Of a DNA stretch of 64,000 nucleotides, positions 41,191-50,136 are shown piece after piece. The stretch's first letter is position 1. Each line of letters begins with the position of its first letter. Below the pieces are notes generated by a model that saw nothing but the letters and a program-made list of their open reading frames with translations, did not search any database and was not told where the DNA came from. Origin of the DNA: Lachnospiraceae bacterium (GTDB taxonomy: Bacteria > Bacillota > Clostridia > Lachnospirales > Lachnospiraceae); the NCBI GenBank assembly GCA_017483735.1, contig JAFUVF010000058.1:1-64000 (forward strand), in the 5' to 3' direction. The translations under genes were made by a program, and so were the position numbers.

Positions 41191-42129
41191 ATGAAAATTC
41201 TGATTTTAGGCGGAACATATTTTTTGGGAAGGGCATTTTTGAAGGAGCTTCTTACGGGGGATACCGTGGAGAAGACCTCGCTTTCAGTTACTCTTTTTAA
41301 CAGAGGTACAAGACCGCTTCCGTTTGAGATACACGAATACGCCAAAAATAAAGGCATAGAGCTAAAGGAGATTGCAGGCGACAGGAAGGATGCGGCGGCG
41401 ATAGAAAATATTCCCGACGGGCACTTTGATGTAATCGTGGATTTCTGCGGTTATGATGAGGGAGATATAAGACTTGTTACGGAGAATTTGAAGGCATCCT
41501 TTTTCCAATATATCTTTGTAAGCACCTGCGATGTATACAGGCGCGGGAACGGCGGATACATTGATGAGACCGGAGAATTTGAGGACAGGAGCTTTGGCGG
41601 AGAAGCAGGGGAGTATATTACAGGCAAGGTAGCGCTGGAAAAGGAGCTTCCGAAGGCTGTCTCGGAAAAGGGCGCTGTGTGGACATCCATCCGTCCTGCG
41701 TTCATATATGGTCCGTATAACTATGCTCCCAGAGAAGGGATATATTTCCGCTGGATAGACAATGCGGGGCAGATAATCTCTCCCTCGGATTCAGAGGGAC
41801 ATTTCCGTATGGTTTATGTCAGGGATGCGGCGAAGGCGATTGCAATGTGCGCCGGAAATTCAAAGGCATATAACAGGGCGTTAAACCTTGCCGGAGATGA
41901 GAAGCTTACCTATGAGGGCTTTTCGGAAATTCTGCGGAAAGCCACCGGGAAGGATTTTACGGAGATAAAGCTTCCTGTTGCGGATATATACGGCAGGGAG
42001 ATTCCGCTTCCGTTTCCTCTTACAAAGGAGGAATCGGAGGACTACGACGGAAGGACTGTAAAGAGCGTGCTTGAAGGCTTTTCATATACTCCTGTGGAGG
42101 AGGGAATGGCAGAGACCTACAGAAGCTAA
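41191..42129 (+). CDS. NAD-dependent epimerase/dehydratase family protein
   Basis: The 312-residue extended SDR begins MKILILGGTYFLGRAFLKEL (GGTxFLG). It has YIFVSTCDVYRRG, then GEYITGKVALEKEL as the probable Tyr-x-x-x-Lys site and RPAFIYGPYNYAPREG. It resembles CSP41-like or UDP-glucose-4-epimerase-like proteins. GAGGGC precedes the ATG, 18 nt after the sirtuin gene, so it should be co-transcribed with rrf2 and the sirtuin. It is a distant paralogue of the protein at 37898. Confidence 0.82.
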   Translation: MKILILGGTYFLGRAFLKELLTGDTVEKTSLSVTLFNRGTRPLPFEIHEYAKNKGIELKEIAGDRKDAAAIENIPDGHFDVIVDFCGYDEGDIRLVTENLKASFFQYIFVSTCDVYRRGNGGYIDETGEFEDRSFGGEAGEYITGKVALEKELPKAVSEKGAVWTSIRPAFIYGPYNYAPREGIYFRWIDNAGQIISPSDSEGHFRMVYVRDAAKAIAMCAGNSKAYNRALNLAGDEKLTYEGFSEILRKATGKDFTEIKLPVADIYGREIPLPFPLTKEESEDYDGRTVKSVLEGFSYTPVEEGMAETYRS

Positions 42130-42134
42130 AAAAT

Positions 42135-42188
42135 CAGCGGTTATGATGGAAATAAGCCAAATTTCACATTCGTAACCGCTGTTTTTTT
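42135..42188 (+). terminator. Terminator closing the sirtuin operon
   Basis: CAGCGGTTA (42135-42143) pairs with TAACCGCTG (42173-42181); a GAAAT / ATTTC stem extends it inward. Seven T follow. Confidence 0.85.
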
Positions 42189-42220
42189 GTGCTATTATCA
42201 AGCCATAGGAGATGAAAAAT

Positions 42221-43672
42221 ATGAAACTGGCAAACAAGGATGCAAACAGAGACCTTATATTGAACGGGAATATGTACAGGGCTATTTTTTCCATTGCGGT
42301 GCCTGTAATGATAAACAGCTTCCTTCAGACTATGTACAATCTGGTGGATACCTACTGGCTGGGACAGATTGGCACAAAGCAGCTGGCGGCCATAAATCTT
42401 GTAAGCCCCGTGCAGAATATAATTATCAACTTCGGGAACGGGATCACTGTGGCGGGTTCCGTGCTTATAGCGCAGTTTATCGGCGCAGGGCTCAAAAAGG
42501 ATGCAAAGTCCATGGCGAACCAGATTTTCAAATGCGCCATGATATTTGCACTCTGCTGTGCAGCTGTATGCTTTGTACTGACCGGCGGGATTGTCTCATG
42601 GCTCGGAGCGAGCGGAGAGACGGCGCACCATGCGGAGGTTTACCTGCGGACGGTCATATGGGATATGCCGTTTTTGTTTATGGTAAATATTTTCAGCGCA
42701 GTACATCAGGCGCAGGGAGATACAGTGCGCCCCATGTTTCTTAATTTCGGCGGCATATGCCTGAATATGCTGCTTGACCCGCTCTTTATGATAGTCCTCG
42801 GGTGGAATACCTTCGGCGCAGCAATAGCGACAGTTCTTGCAAAGGCAGTGCCTGCGACCATTGCATTTATTCTTCTTCTGAACAGGAATAATGCGGTATG
42901 TCTCGACCGGTCATATATGCATATAGAGAAAGAGAAGCTAAAGACGATATTGAGCATAGGACTTCCCACGGCAATCGGCGGGAGCACCATGCAGCTTGGC
43001 TTCCTCCTTATGAGCAGAAATGTGTATGTATACGGGGATGCGGCTATGGCGGCATACGGCATAGGAAACAAGGTAAACAGTCTGATAACCCTGCCTGTGA
43101 CGGGCGTGGGGAGCTCTGTTGCGACTATAGTGGGGCAGAATACAGGAGCAAGGAAGCTTGACAGGGCGGAGCTCGGCTACAGACTTTCCATGAGAATGTC
43201 CATGGCATTCCTCTTTGTCGGCGGAATGATACTTTCGAGACCCTTTATATCCACGGCGATCGTGAGCATCTTTTCAAAGGAGCCGGAGGTGGTCGGGATG
43301 GCGGCGGATTTTCTGTCGATAATGGCATTCTGGTGCTTCACAAACGGAATATACAACACTACCAGCGGACTCTTCCAGGGAACAGGGCATACTGAAGTTA
43401 CCATGACGATAGACGCTACGAGGCTCTGGGTATTCAGATTTTTGACACTTTGGTTCTGCGGAAGTATACTACATATGGGAGTAAGGAGCGTATGGTATTC
43501 CGTCGTGGTAAGTAACGGCATATCCGCAGTGATATTGTATGTGCTTTACCGCACGGGACTTTGGAGAAAGCCGAGGATAAAGATAGAAGGCAAGGATGAA
43601 GAGAAGCAGCTTAAGGATAAAAAAACCGACAATAACGGCTATCGTTCTAACGCTCTCCACCGCACTGCTTAA
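42221..43672 (+). CDS. MATE family efflux transporter
   Basis: The 483-residue polytopic protein has twelve hydrophobic helices and the MATE pattern: FSIAVPVMINSFLQTMYNLVDTYWLGQIG at the N-terminus and the matching GLPTAIGGSTMQLGFLLMSRNVYVYGDAAMAAYGIGNK in the second half. It probably exports drugs or metabolites with Na+ or H+. ATG at 42221 is 6 nt after GGAG; the ATG at 42212 would lie directly on the site. Its last 77 bp overlap the next gene in another frame. Confidence 0.9.
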   Translation: MKLANKDANRDLILNGNMYRAIFSIAVPVMINSFLQTMYNLVDTYWLGQIGTKQLAAINLVSPVQNIIINFGNGITVAGSVLIAQFIGAGLKKDAKSMANQIFKCAMIFALCCAAVCFVLTGGIVSWLGASGETAHHAEVYLRTVIWDMPFLFMVNIFSAVHQAQGDTVRPMFLNFGGICLNMLLDPLFMIVLGWNTFGAAIATVLAKAVPATIAFILLLNRNNAVCLDRSYMHIEKEKLKTILSIGLPTAIGGSTMQLGFLLMSRNVYVYGDAAMAAYGIGNKVNSLITLPVTGVGSSVATIVGQNTGARKLDRAELGYRLSMRMSMAFLFVGGMILSRPFISTAIVSIFSKEPEVVGMAADFLSIMAFWCFTNGIYNTTSGLFQGTGHTEVTMTIDATRLWVFRFLTLWFCGSILHMGVRSVWYSVVVSNGISAVILYVLYRTGLWRKPRIKIEGKDEEKQLKDKKTDNNGYRSNALHRTA

Positions 43673-44816
43673 TGTACTTTCATGGCGCAGCAGCGCTTTT
43701 TCCGATGCTTATATCAAATATGCATTCCCGTACCTTGCAGGAAGCTACAGCAGGGTAACGGGAATCTTTCCGTTTTCGGTCGGAGAATTTCTGATAGCTC
43801 TGGGACTTGTTTTGGTGGCGGCAGCGATTCTTTTCGGCGTTATTCGTTTTTGTATATTTATCATTGAAAAAATCCACAGAGCATTCCGGGGAGGAAATGC
43901 CGGGAATGAAAGGGATTACAGCCTTATTAAAAAAATAATACGGCGCTATTACAGGATTTTTCTCTGGATATTATTGATCGTGGCTTTTATAATGACCCTC
44001 AACTGCTTCATACTCTATCATGCGACTCCATATGAGGAGAGATTTTTTGCGGATGTGAAGGATGTGGATGAGAGGGAGGAGCTTAGTGAGTTACTCATTT
44101 TAAGAAATGGGATAGTTACGGAATTAAAGAACTTAGCGCCGGAATTACTCCGTGATGAGGAAGGAAGGATAGCATATCCCGGAAGCAAAAGGGATATGCA
44201 GGATGAGGCATGCAGGATGATGAGGGAGATAGGAGCTACAGAAGGGATCTCGCAGCTTTCGGGATTTTATCCACGTCCCAAGGCGCTCATATCCTCTGAT
44301 TTTATGTGCCAGCAGTATATGCAGGGCTATTATTTTCCTTTTTCGATGGAGGCAAATTATAATGACGTAATGTATGTGAACAACAAGCCCTTTACAATGT
44401 GTCACGAGCTGGCGCACCTGAAGGGCTTCATATACGAGGACGAGGCGAACTTCATAGGGTTTCTTGCATGCATAAATTCCGATGACATATATTTCAAGTA
44501 CAGCGGCTATATGACGGCATTAAACTACGTCAATAATGACCTCATAAACGCAATGAATACCGCACCGAAGCTCTCGGAGGAGGTAATGGATAAGATAGGG
44601 GTGGAGCCCCTGAATGACCTCGTCCGCTCCGACAATATCTTTGTGGAACAAAAGGAGTGGGACAGGATAAACGGCAAGGCGCTCATAGATACCGAGACCG
44701 TGGACAAGGCTGCCGACAAATTCATCGACGCAAATCTGAAGATAAACGGTGTGTCCGACGGCGCATTAAGCTACAACCGAATGGTACGGCTGATGCTTTT
44801 GTATTACAGGAATTAA
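43596..44816 (+). CDS. DUF3810 family membrane protein with HExxH motif
   Basis: The 406-residue protein has three N-terminal transmembrane helices (about residues 13-30, 55-85 and 118-140) and a large domain with MCHELAHLKGFIYEDEANF (HELAH at about 269, followed by E in EDEAN), a zinc-metallopeptidase-like site. DUF3810 proteins have no established function; a membrane-linked peptidase is likely. AAGG lies before the ATG at 43596, inside the MATE gene. The overlap of 77 bp is long for this genome, but the first helix requires a start in this area. Confidence 0.8.
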   Translation: MKRSSLRIKKPTITAIVLTLSTALLNVLSWRSSAFSDAYIKYAFPYLAGSYSRVTGIFPFSVGEFLIALGLVLVAAAILFGVIRFCIFIIEKIHRAFRGGNAGNERDYSLIKKIIRRYYRIFLWILLIVAFIMTLNCFILYHATPYEERFFADVKDVDEREELSELLILRNGIVTELKNLAPELLRDEEGRIAYPGSKRDMQDEACRMMREIGATEGISQLSGFYPRPKALISSDFMCQQYMQGYYFPFSMEANYNDVMYVNNKPFTMCHELAHLKGFIYEDEANFIGFLACINSDDIYFKYSGYMTALNYVNNDLINAMNTAPKLSEEVMDKIGVEPLNDLVRSDNIFVEQKEWDRINGKALIDTETVDKAADKFIDANLKINGVSDGALSYNRMVRLMLLYYRN

Positions 44817-44897
44817 ACATCTTTTTCAAAAATAGCTTGACAATTTCTTCTTATGCCTTTAGAATAGCATTGTTGTAAATTTAATACTTCTTTTTAT

Positions 44898-44968
44898 GCG
44901 GATGTAGTTCAGTGGTAGAACACCAGCCTTCCAAGCTGGATATGTGGGTTCGATTCCCATCATCCGCT
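44898..44968 (+). tRNA. tRNA-Gly (TCC)
   Basis: Acceptor GCGGATG / CATCCGC, D stem GTTC / GAAC, anticodon stem CCAGC / GCTGG with loop CTTCCAA (anticodon TCC), T stem GTGGG / CCCAT with one G-T pair. No CCA encoded. Confidence 0.95.
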
Positions 44969-44974
44969 CGTCTG

Positions 44975-45005
44975 AAAGCTGACTTCCAATGAAGGCAGCT
45001 TTTTT
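44975..45005 (+). terminator. Terminator after tRNA-Gly
   Basis: AAAGCTG / CAGCTTT with an inner CTTC / GAAG stem around CAAT, followed by a T-run. Confidence 0.88.
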
Positions 45006-45074
45006 AATCTACATCTTGTGCTTGATACCTTACAGCAAATAGGATAAAATTAAAGCCAAACGAAGGAAACCTTA

Positions 45075-46712
45075 ATGGGGAACAAAAGAGGGTTTGGCAA
45101 ATTTAAAGAAGAGTTTAAGAAGCACCGTGCGCAGCATATAAGAGAGGGGAACATGCTCGTTCCCGCAACAGTATTTATGCTGGTTCTGACATTGGTGGGG
45201 GTTCTTATCCGCAGATATATGGAGACGATTTTTGCAACCAACGGCGGCAAAGCATTCTCCATAGAGGATGTTGTGCGGTTTATTGCGGGCTTCATAGTCG
45301 CTATTGTTATTCTTTTTGTGCTCTTCGGACTCTATCTGTATCGCTCCTCATCCAAAATAAAAGAAAACGACGAACTCATAAAGGCAAAGCAGATTGCCGA
45401 GGAGGCTTCTCAGGCAAAGAGCGAGTTCCTCGCCAATGTTTCCCATGAGATACGCACCCCCATAAATGCAATAATGGGTATGGATGAGCTGATACTCAGG
45501 GAATTTGACGACCCTGTGCTTTCCGGCTATGCGGAGAACATAAAGAGCGCCGGAAATACTCTCCTTTCCATAGTCAATAATATTCTTGATTTCTCAAAAA
45601 TTGAAGCAAACAAGATGGAGATAGTCGAGAGTGAATACGACCTTGTACAGCTTGTGACCGAGCTGATTTCCATGATAAAGCCCAGAGCGGATGCCAAGAA
45701 CATAGGCCTAAATGTGGAGGTGGACGAGAATATTCCGCATAAGCTTTTGGGAGACAGTCTGCGTCTTGAACAATGCATATTGAATATGCTCACAAATGCC
45801 GTCAAGTACAGCGACAGCGGAACGGTCACTTTTTCTGTGGGCTATGAGAGAGTAACCGAAAAAGAAATTCTGTTAAAGATTCACGTCATAGATCAGGGTA
45901 TCGGAATCAAGGCGGAGGATGTGGCAAGGCTTTTTGCACCCTTTGAGCGCATAGAGGAGATACGTAACCGCTATGTGGAGGGCACGGGCTTAGGCATGAG
46001 CATTACCATGAACCTCCTTAAGAATATGGGAAGCGAGCTGAAGGTAGTAAGTGAGTACGGAAAGGGCTCTGATTTCTCCTTCGACATAAAGCAGATGGTA
46101 ATGGGCTGGGAGCCCCTGGGGCGCCTTGAGGATGCACAGAAGAAGCTTGTGGCGGAGGGAGCGCACCATGACAAGCTGCGTGCGCCCATGGCAAGAATAC
46201 TTGTGGTGGATGACAACGAGTTAAACCTTGTCGTGATGAAGGGACTTTTGAAGGATACAAGGATAATGATAGATACCGCCATCGGTGCAAAGGAGGGTAT
46301 CGACAGGCTCATGACCAAGGAGTACGACTGTCTTTTCATCGACCACAGAATGCCCAATATGGACGGCGTGGAAATGCTGGAGGCTATCAGAAACGATACT
46401 GTGAACGAGAATGTCATAAAGAATGCAAAGAAGCCCTGTATCGCTCTTACCGCAAATGCAATCTCCGGGGCGAGAAAGTTCTATATGGATGCCGGCTTTG
46501 ACGATTATCTCTCAAAGCCTGTAAGCCCGGGAAGTCTTGAAAATCTCCTTATCAGATATCTTCCTGCGGAAAAGGTGCTTACTGTGGAGGAAGACGGAAA
46601 TAATGAGGAAGCGGAGAAGATAAAGATATCAATAACAGCAAACGAAGCCTTCCGGGAGGCGGCGCAGGTGCTCAAGAAGCGTGCTGAGCGCAGCGGAAAG
46701 GAGGGTGCCTGA
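45075..46712 (+). CDS. Hybrid sensor histidine kinase
   Basis: Phosphorelay kinase of 545 residues: two transmembrane helices (about 29-45 and 73-98) with a very short external loop, then HisKA with [14 protein letters not shown] (His about 124), HATPase with [16 protein letters not shown] and GTGLGMSI, and a C-terminal receiver with VVDDNELNL, Asp in [12 protein letters not shown] and Lys in LSKPV. The short sensor loop suggests it senses the membrane or a partner. AAGGAAA precedes the ATG. Its stop overlaps the next start (TGATG), making a three-gene operon. Confidence 0.93.
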   Translation: MGNKRGFGKFKEEFKKHRAQHIREGNMLVPATVFMLVLTLVGVLIRRYMETIFATNGGKAFSIEDVVRFIAGFIVAIVILFVLFGLYLYRSSSKIKENDELIKAKQIAEEASQAKSEFLANVSHEIRTPINAIMGMDELILREFDDPVLSGYAENIKSAGNTLLSIVNNILDFSKIEANKMEIVESEYDLVQLVTELISMIKPRADAKNIGLNVEVDENIPHKLLGDSLRLEQCILNMLTNAVKYSDSGTVTFSVGYERVTEKEILLKIHVIDQGIGIKAEDVARLFAPFERIEEIRNRYVEGTGLGMSITMNLLKNMGSELKVVSEYGKGSDFSFDIKQMVMGWEPLGRLEDAQKKLVAEGAHHDKLRAPMARILVVDDNELNLVVMKGLLKDTRIMIDTAIGAKEGIDRLMTKEYDCLFIDHRMPNMDGVEMLEAIRNDTVNENVIKNAKKPCIALTANAISGARKFYMDAGFDDYLSKPVSPGSLENLLIRYLPAEKVLTVEEDGNNEEAEKIKISITANEAFREAAQVLKKRAERSGKEGA

Positions 46713-49087
46713 TGAGCTCTGAGGTGTGTATATATATCGGAATGGGCGTCCTCATTCTGCTTCTTCTTATCGTGACGGGGATACTGGCATTTCTGTACAA
46801 GCACAAGATGCCGGATTATTCTGAGCTTAAAAAGGCGATGTCGGAGCTTGAATATGCCAAAATGGAGAGCGAGAAGGCAAAGGCAAAGGCTCTGGAGGCA
46901 AACAGGGCAAAGAGCATATTCTTATCCCAAATGTCCCATGAGATACGCACTCCCATAAATGCCATATTGGGCTATAACGGTCTTATTCTGGACGATACGG
47001 CGGAGGTTTCTACGAGAGAATATGCGGGAAAGGTGGAGGCAGCGGCATACGGACTTTTGAATTTCTTTAAGGATGTGCTCGACCATGTGGGGGATGAGGA
47101 CGAGGCCGGTACGGAGGATTTCCGTGCAGAGAACTTTTTTGAGTCCATAACCAACGAAAAATACCGCAGCAAGGAAGCAAAGGAAGCCTATCATGACGCT
47201 GCAGCGGAAAAAGAGAATAAGCTTCTGTCCATACTCATAGTGGACGATACGGAGATGAATGTGGATCTGCTCAACAGGATTCTCGTAAAATTAGGCTATG
47301 TCACGGACTCTGCGGGGAACGGAAAGGAAGCCATAGAAAAGATAAAGGGTAACGACTATGATTTGATTTTTATGGATCATATGATGCCCGTAATGGACGG
47401 CGTGGAGGCGTTAAAGATAATAAGGGATGATAAGCTCTGCGAGAATACGCCCGTCGTGATGCTTACCGCCAATGCCCTTGAAGGAGAGTCCGAGAAGTAT
47501 ATAAGGGAAGGCTTTGACGCCTTTATCACAAAGCCCTTTACAGAGGAGACGATTCAGCAGACCCTTAAGAAATTCGTACCCATCCCGAACAGTATAAAGC
47601 GGACGGTCAGCGCCGCCTTTAAGGATGCCGAGTGGGTAACATCCCATCTTCCTTTTTTGTCGGAGTCGGCTTTTTCCAGATACTGTATGGAGGATATCAG
47701 CTTTTACTTGAAAATGATTTCCATTTATTCGGAGAGCGATGTAATGCAGCGGATAAAGCAGGCGTTCTCCGAAGATGATAAGGAGAGATACAGGGCGTAT
47801 CTGCGTGAACTCAGGGATATGACCGGCATTATCGGCGCCAGAGATTTGAGACATCTTGCAAGGGATATAGAAACCGCCTCGCATACGGGAAGCAGGCAGC
47901 AGCTTAACGCTATGCAAAAAAAGCTTGAAGATGAATACGGAGAGCTTTTGGAGAGGATACGTACAGCTCTTGCGGGGATTCGTTTTGAGGGCGAGTACCA
48001 GACAAGGCAGGTATCCGGCGACAGCTATGAAACTGCCGTAAAGACCGATATGCGGCCGAGAGTGCTGGTTGTGGATGATGATGATGTAATTGCGGATGCG
48101 GCGGCAAATATCCTGGGCTCAATCTATGATGTGGATATAGTATACAGCGGCAGGGAAGCCGTGAAATATGCGATGGATACGCCGCCGGCGCTCATACTTC
48201 TGGATATAATGATGCCCGATATGGACGGCTTTGAGGTAATAGAGCTTCTCAAAAAGAGCAGACGCACGTCCTCCATTCCGGTTGTGCTCCTTACGCAGGA
48301 TACGGACAGAGACACGGAGATAAAGGGCTTCAAGCTCGGCGTGCAGGATTATGTGAGAAAGCCCTTCGTCGCAGATGTGCTCTTGCAGCGCATACGACGT
48401 GTTATTGATTTGGATTATCTCCAGAGGTTCCTACAAAGAGAGGTTGCGGAGCAGACAAAGAAGGTGGGACATCTCTCGAAGGAGATTATGATAGCCCTGT
48501 CAAAGGCTGTGGATGCAAAGGATCATGCAACGGACGGTCACTCCCTAAGAGTTGCAAGGTATTCTGCGGAGATTGCAAGGCGTCTCGGGAAGTCCAGAAA
48601 AGAGCAGGATGATATCTACTCTATGGGACTTATCCATGATGTAGGCAAGCTTGCGGTGCACGAATCCATAATAAACAAGCCCGGGAGGCTGTCGGATGCG
48701 GAGTATGAGGAGATAAAGACACATACCACCATAGGCTATGACATACTCAAATCCATCACGGAGATGCCGGGACTTGCGGAGGCGGCACGCTGGCACCACG
48801 AAAGATATGACGGGAGAGGCTATCCTGACGGACTTGTGGGGGAGGATATACCGGAGACCGCACGTATCATATGCATTGCGGACTGCTATGATGCCATGAC
48901 CTCCAGAAGGTCATATTCAAAGATCAGAAATCAACAGACTGTACGTGAGGAGATAATCAAGAACAGCGGAACACAGTTTGACCCCCGCATTGCGGAGGTG
49001 CTGATATCAATGATAGATGACGACCCGGATTACAGCTTAAGTGAGCACACAGATAATGCTTCGGCGAAGGAAGGGGCTGCGCCTTGA
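46712..49087 (+). CDS. DHp-REC-HPt-like-REC-HD-GYP protein lacking an ATPase domain
   Basis: The 791-residue protein has one transmembrane helix (about 5-27) and a coiled coil leading to [15 protein letters not shown] (His about 75). No HATPase domain follows: after about 90 residues comes receiver 1 (about 173-290, Asp in LIFMDHMMPVMDG). Residues about 315-410 look like an HPt domain whose His is missing (LRELRDMTGIIGA in place of HxLKGxxxxIGA). Receiver 2 (about 450-570) has ILLDIMMPDMDG. The C-terminus is a full HD-GYP with HDVGK (about 641) and HHERYDGRGYPDG (about 694), the signature of c-di-GMP (or 3'3'-cGAMP) phosphodiesterases. Confidence 0.9.
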   Translation: MSSEVCIYIGMGVLILLLLIVTGILAFLYKHKMPDYSELKKAMSELEYAKMESEKAKAKALEANRAKSIFLSQMSHEIRTPINAILGYNGLILDDTAEVSTREYAGKVEAAAYGLLNFFKDVLDHVGDEDEAGTEDFRAENFFESITNEKYRSKEAKEAYHDAAAEKENKLLSILIVDDTEMNVDLLNRILVKLGYVTDSAGNGKEAIEKIKGNDYDLIFMDHMMPVMDGVEALKIIRDDKLCENTPVVMLTANALEGESEKYIREGFDAFITKPFTEETIQQTLKKFVPIPNSIKRTVSAAFKDAEWVTSHLPFLSESAFSRYCMEDISFYLKMISIYSESDVMQRIKQAFSEDDKERYRAYLRELRDMTGIIGARDLRHLARDIETASHTGSRQQLNAMQKKLEDEYGELLERIRTALAGIRFEGEYQTRQVSGDSYETAVKTDMRPRVLVVDDDDVIADAAANILGSIYDVDIVYSGREAVKYAMDTPPALILLDIMMPDMDGFEVIELLKKSRRTSSIPVVLLTQDTDRDTEIKGFKLGVQDYVRKPFVADVLLQRIRRVIDLDYLQRFLQREVAEQTKKVGHLSKEIMIALSKAVDAKDHATDGHSLRVARYSAEIARRLGKSRKEQDDIYSMGLIHDVGKLAVHESIINKPGRLSDAEYEEIKTHTTIGYDILKSITEMPGLAEAARWHHERYDGRGYPDGLVGEDIPETARIICIADCYDAMTSRRSYSKIRNQQTVREEIIKNSGTQFDPRIAEVLISMIDDDPDYSLSEHTDNASAKEGAAP

Positions 49088-50136
49088 GAGAAAACGGTAA
49101 GCTTTCGGTTTTAATTGCAGACGATTCGGAGATGGAGAGCATATTTCTCTCCGAGCTTTTCGCACGCATGGATATACGTCCCGATGTTGTCACGGGAGCT
49201 GAGGATTGCATCAAGATGTGTACGGTAAAAAACTATGATGTCATCCTCTATGACCTCATAATGCCCGGAGCCGACGCAAGGCTTATTATGGACAAGATAA
49301 AGAGTCTGCCGCACATAAAGGACAGGGCGACTCCTGTTATCGCCATGGGAGGCAATGAGGAGCTTGCGGATATTGAGGCTTTTTTGGAGGCAGGCTTTAA
49401 GAATATATTGAAAAAGCCTGTTTCCATGCCGATGCTGCAGGCGGCGCTTTACCTGTATCTGCCTGAGGACTGCTTTAGACTTATCGAAAAAGACGAGAAG
49501 CTGCTTGCAGATGGGGAGGATGCGAGACTTCCGGAGTGGCTTAGCGACCTGACGAAGCTGGATGCCGAGGAGGGTGTCAAAAACTGTGCCTCCGTGGAGG
49601 GATATTTGTCAGCCCTTGGTATCTTCTATAATTCTATCGGTGTGAAGGCTGATGAGATAAAGAAATACTATGATGACGGGGACTGGAAAGCATATACCAT
49701 AAAGGTGCATGCGCTTAAGAGCTCTGCAAGGCTTATAGGAGCAATGGAGCTTTCGGAGCTTGCAAAGAATCTGGAGGCAGCAGGAAATAATTTTGATGAG
49801 ACCACAATAAAGCTCGATACGGACAGACTTCTGTCAATGTACCGGGAATATGAGCGCATTCTTTCGCCTCTTGGCGAGGATAAGGGGGCATCCTCTGCGG
49901 AGTCAGGTGCGGAAGAGGATATGCGAGAGGTAATTCCTGCGAATGTTTTGGAGGATGCGGTAAAATCCCTCAAAGAATTTGCAGACAATTATGATTATGA
50001 GCTGGTGGAGATGGTGCTTAATTCCGTGAAGGAGTACAAACTTCCGGAAAGACCGAAGGAGCTCTTTGAGCGGATAGAAAAGCTCTTAATCAGCATGGAT
50101 TGGGACGAAATACGAAAGCTTCTGCAGAATGTGTGA
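49084..50136 (+). CDS. Receiver-HPt phosphorelay protein
   Basis: The 350-residue protein starts LSVLIADDSEMES and has a receiver (residues 5-125) with Asp in VILYDLIMPGAD and Lys in ILKKPVS; the usual Thr/Ser after the third strand is replaced by Met-Gly-Gly. An HPt domain follows with the phosphoacceptor His in IKVHALKSSARLIGA (about 208). A helical C-terminal segment of about 70 residues has no assigned role. The start is a TTG that overlaps the upstream stop, with AAGGAAGGGG before it. It probably links the hybrid kinase to the HD-GYP protein. Confidence 0.87.
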   Translation: MRENGKLSVLIADDSEMESIFLSELFARMDIRPDVVTGAEDCIKMCTVKNYDVILYDLIMPGADARLIMDKIKSLPHIKDRATPVIAMGGNEELADIEAFLEAGFKNILKKPVSMPMLQAALYLYLPEDCFRLIEKDEKLLADGEDARLPEWLSDLTKLDAEEGVKNCASVEGYLSALGIFYNSIGVKADEIKKYYDDGDWKAYTIKVHALKSSARLIGAMELSELAKNLEAAGNNFDETTIKLDTDRLLSMYREYERILSPLGEDKGASSAESGAEEDMREVIPANVLEDAVKSLKEFADNYDYELVEMVLNSVKEYKLPERPKELFERIEKLLISMDWDEIRKLLQNV

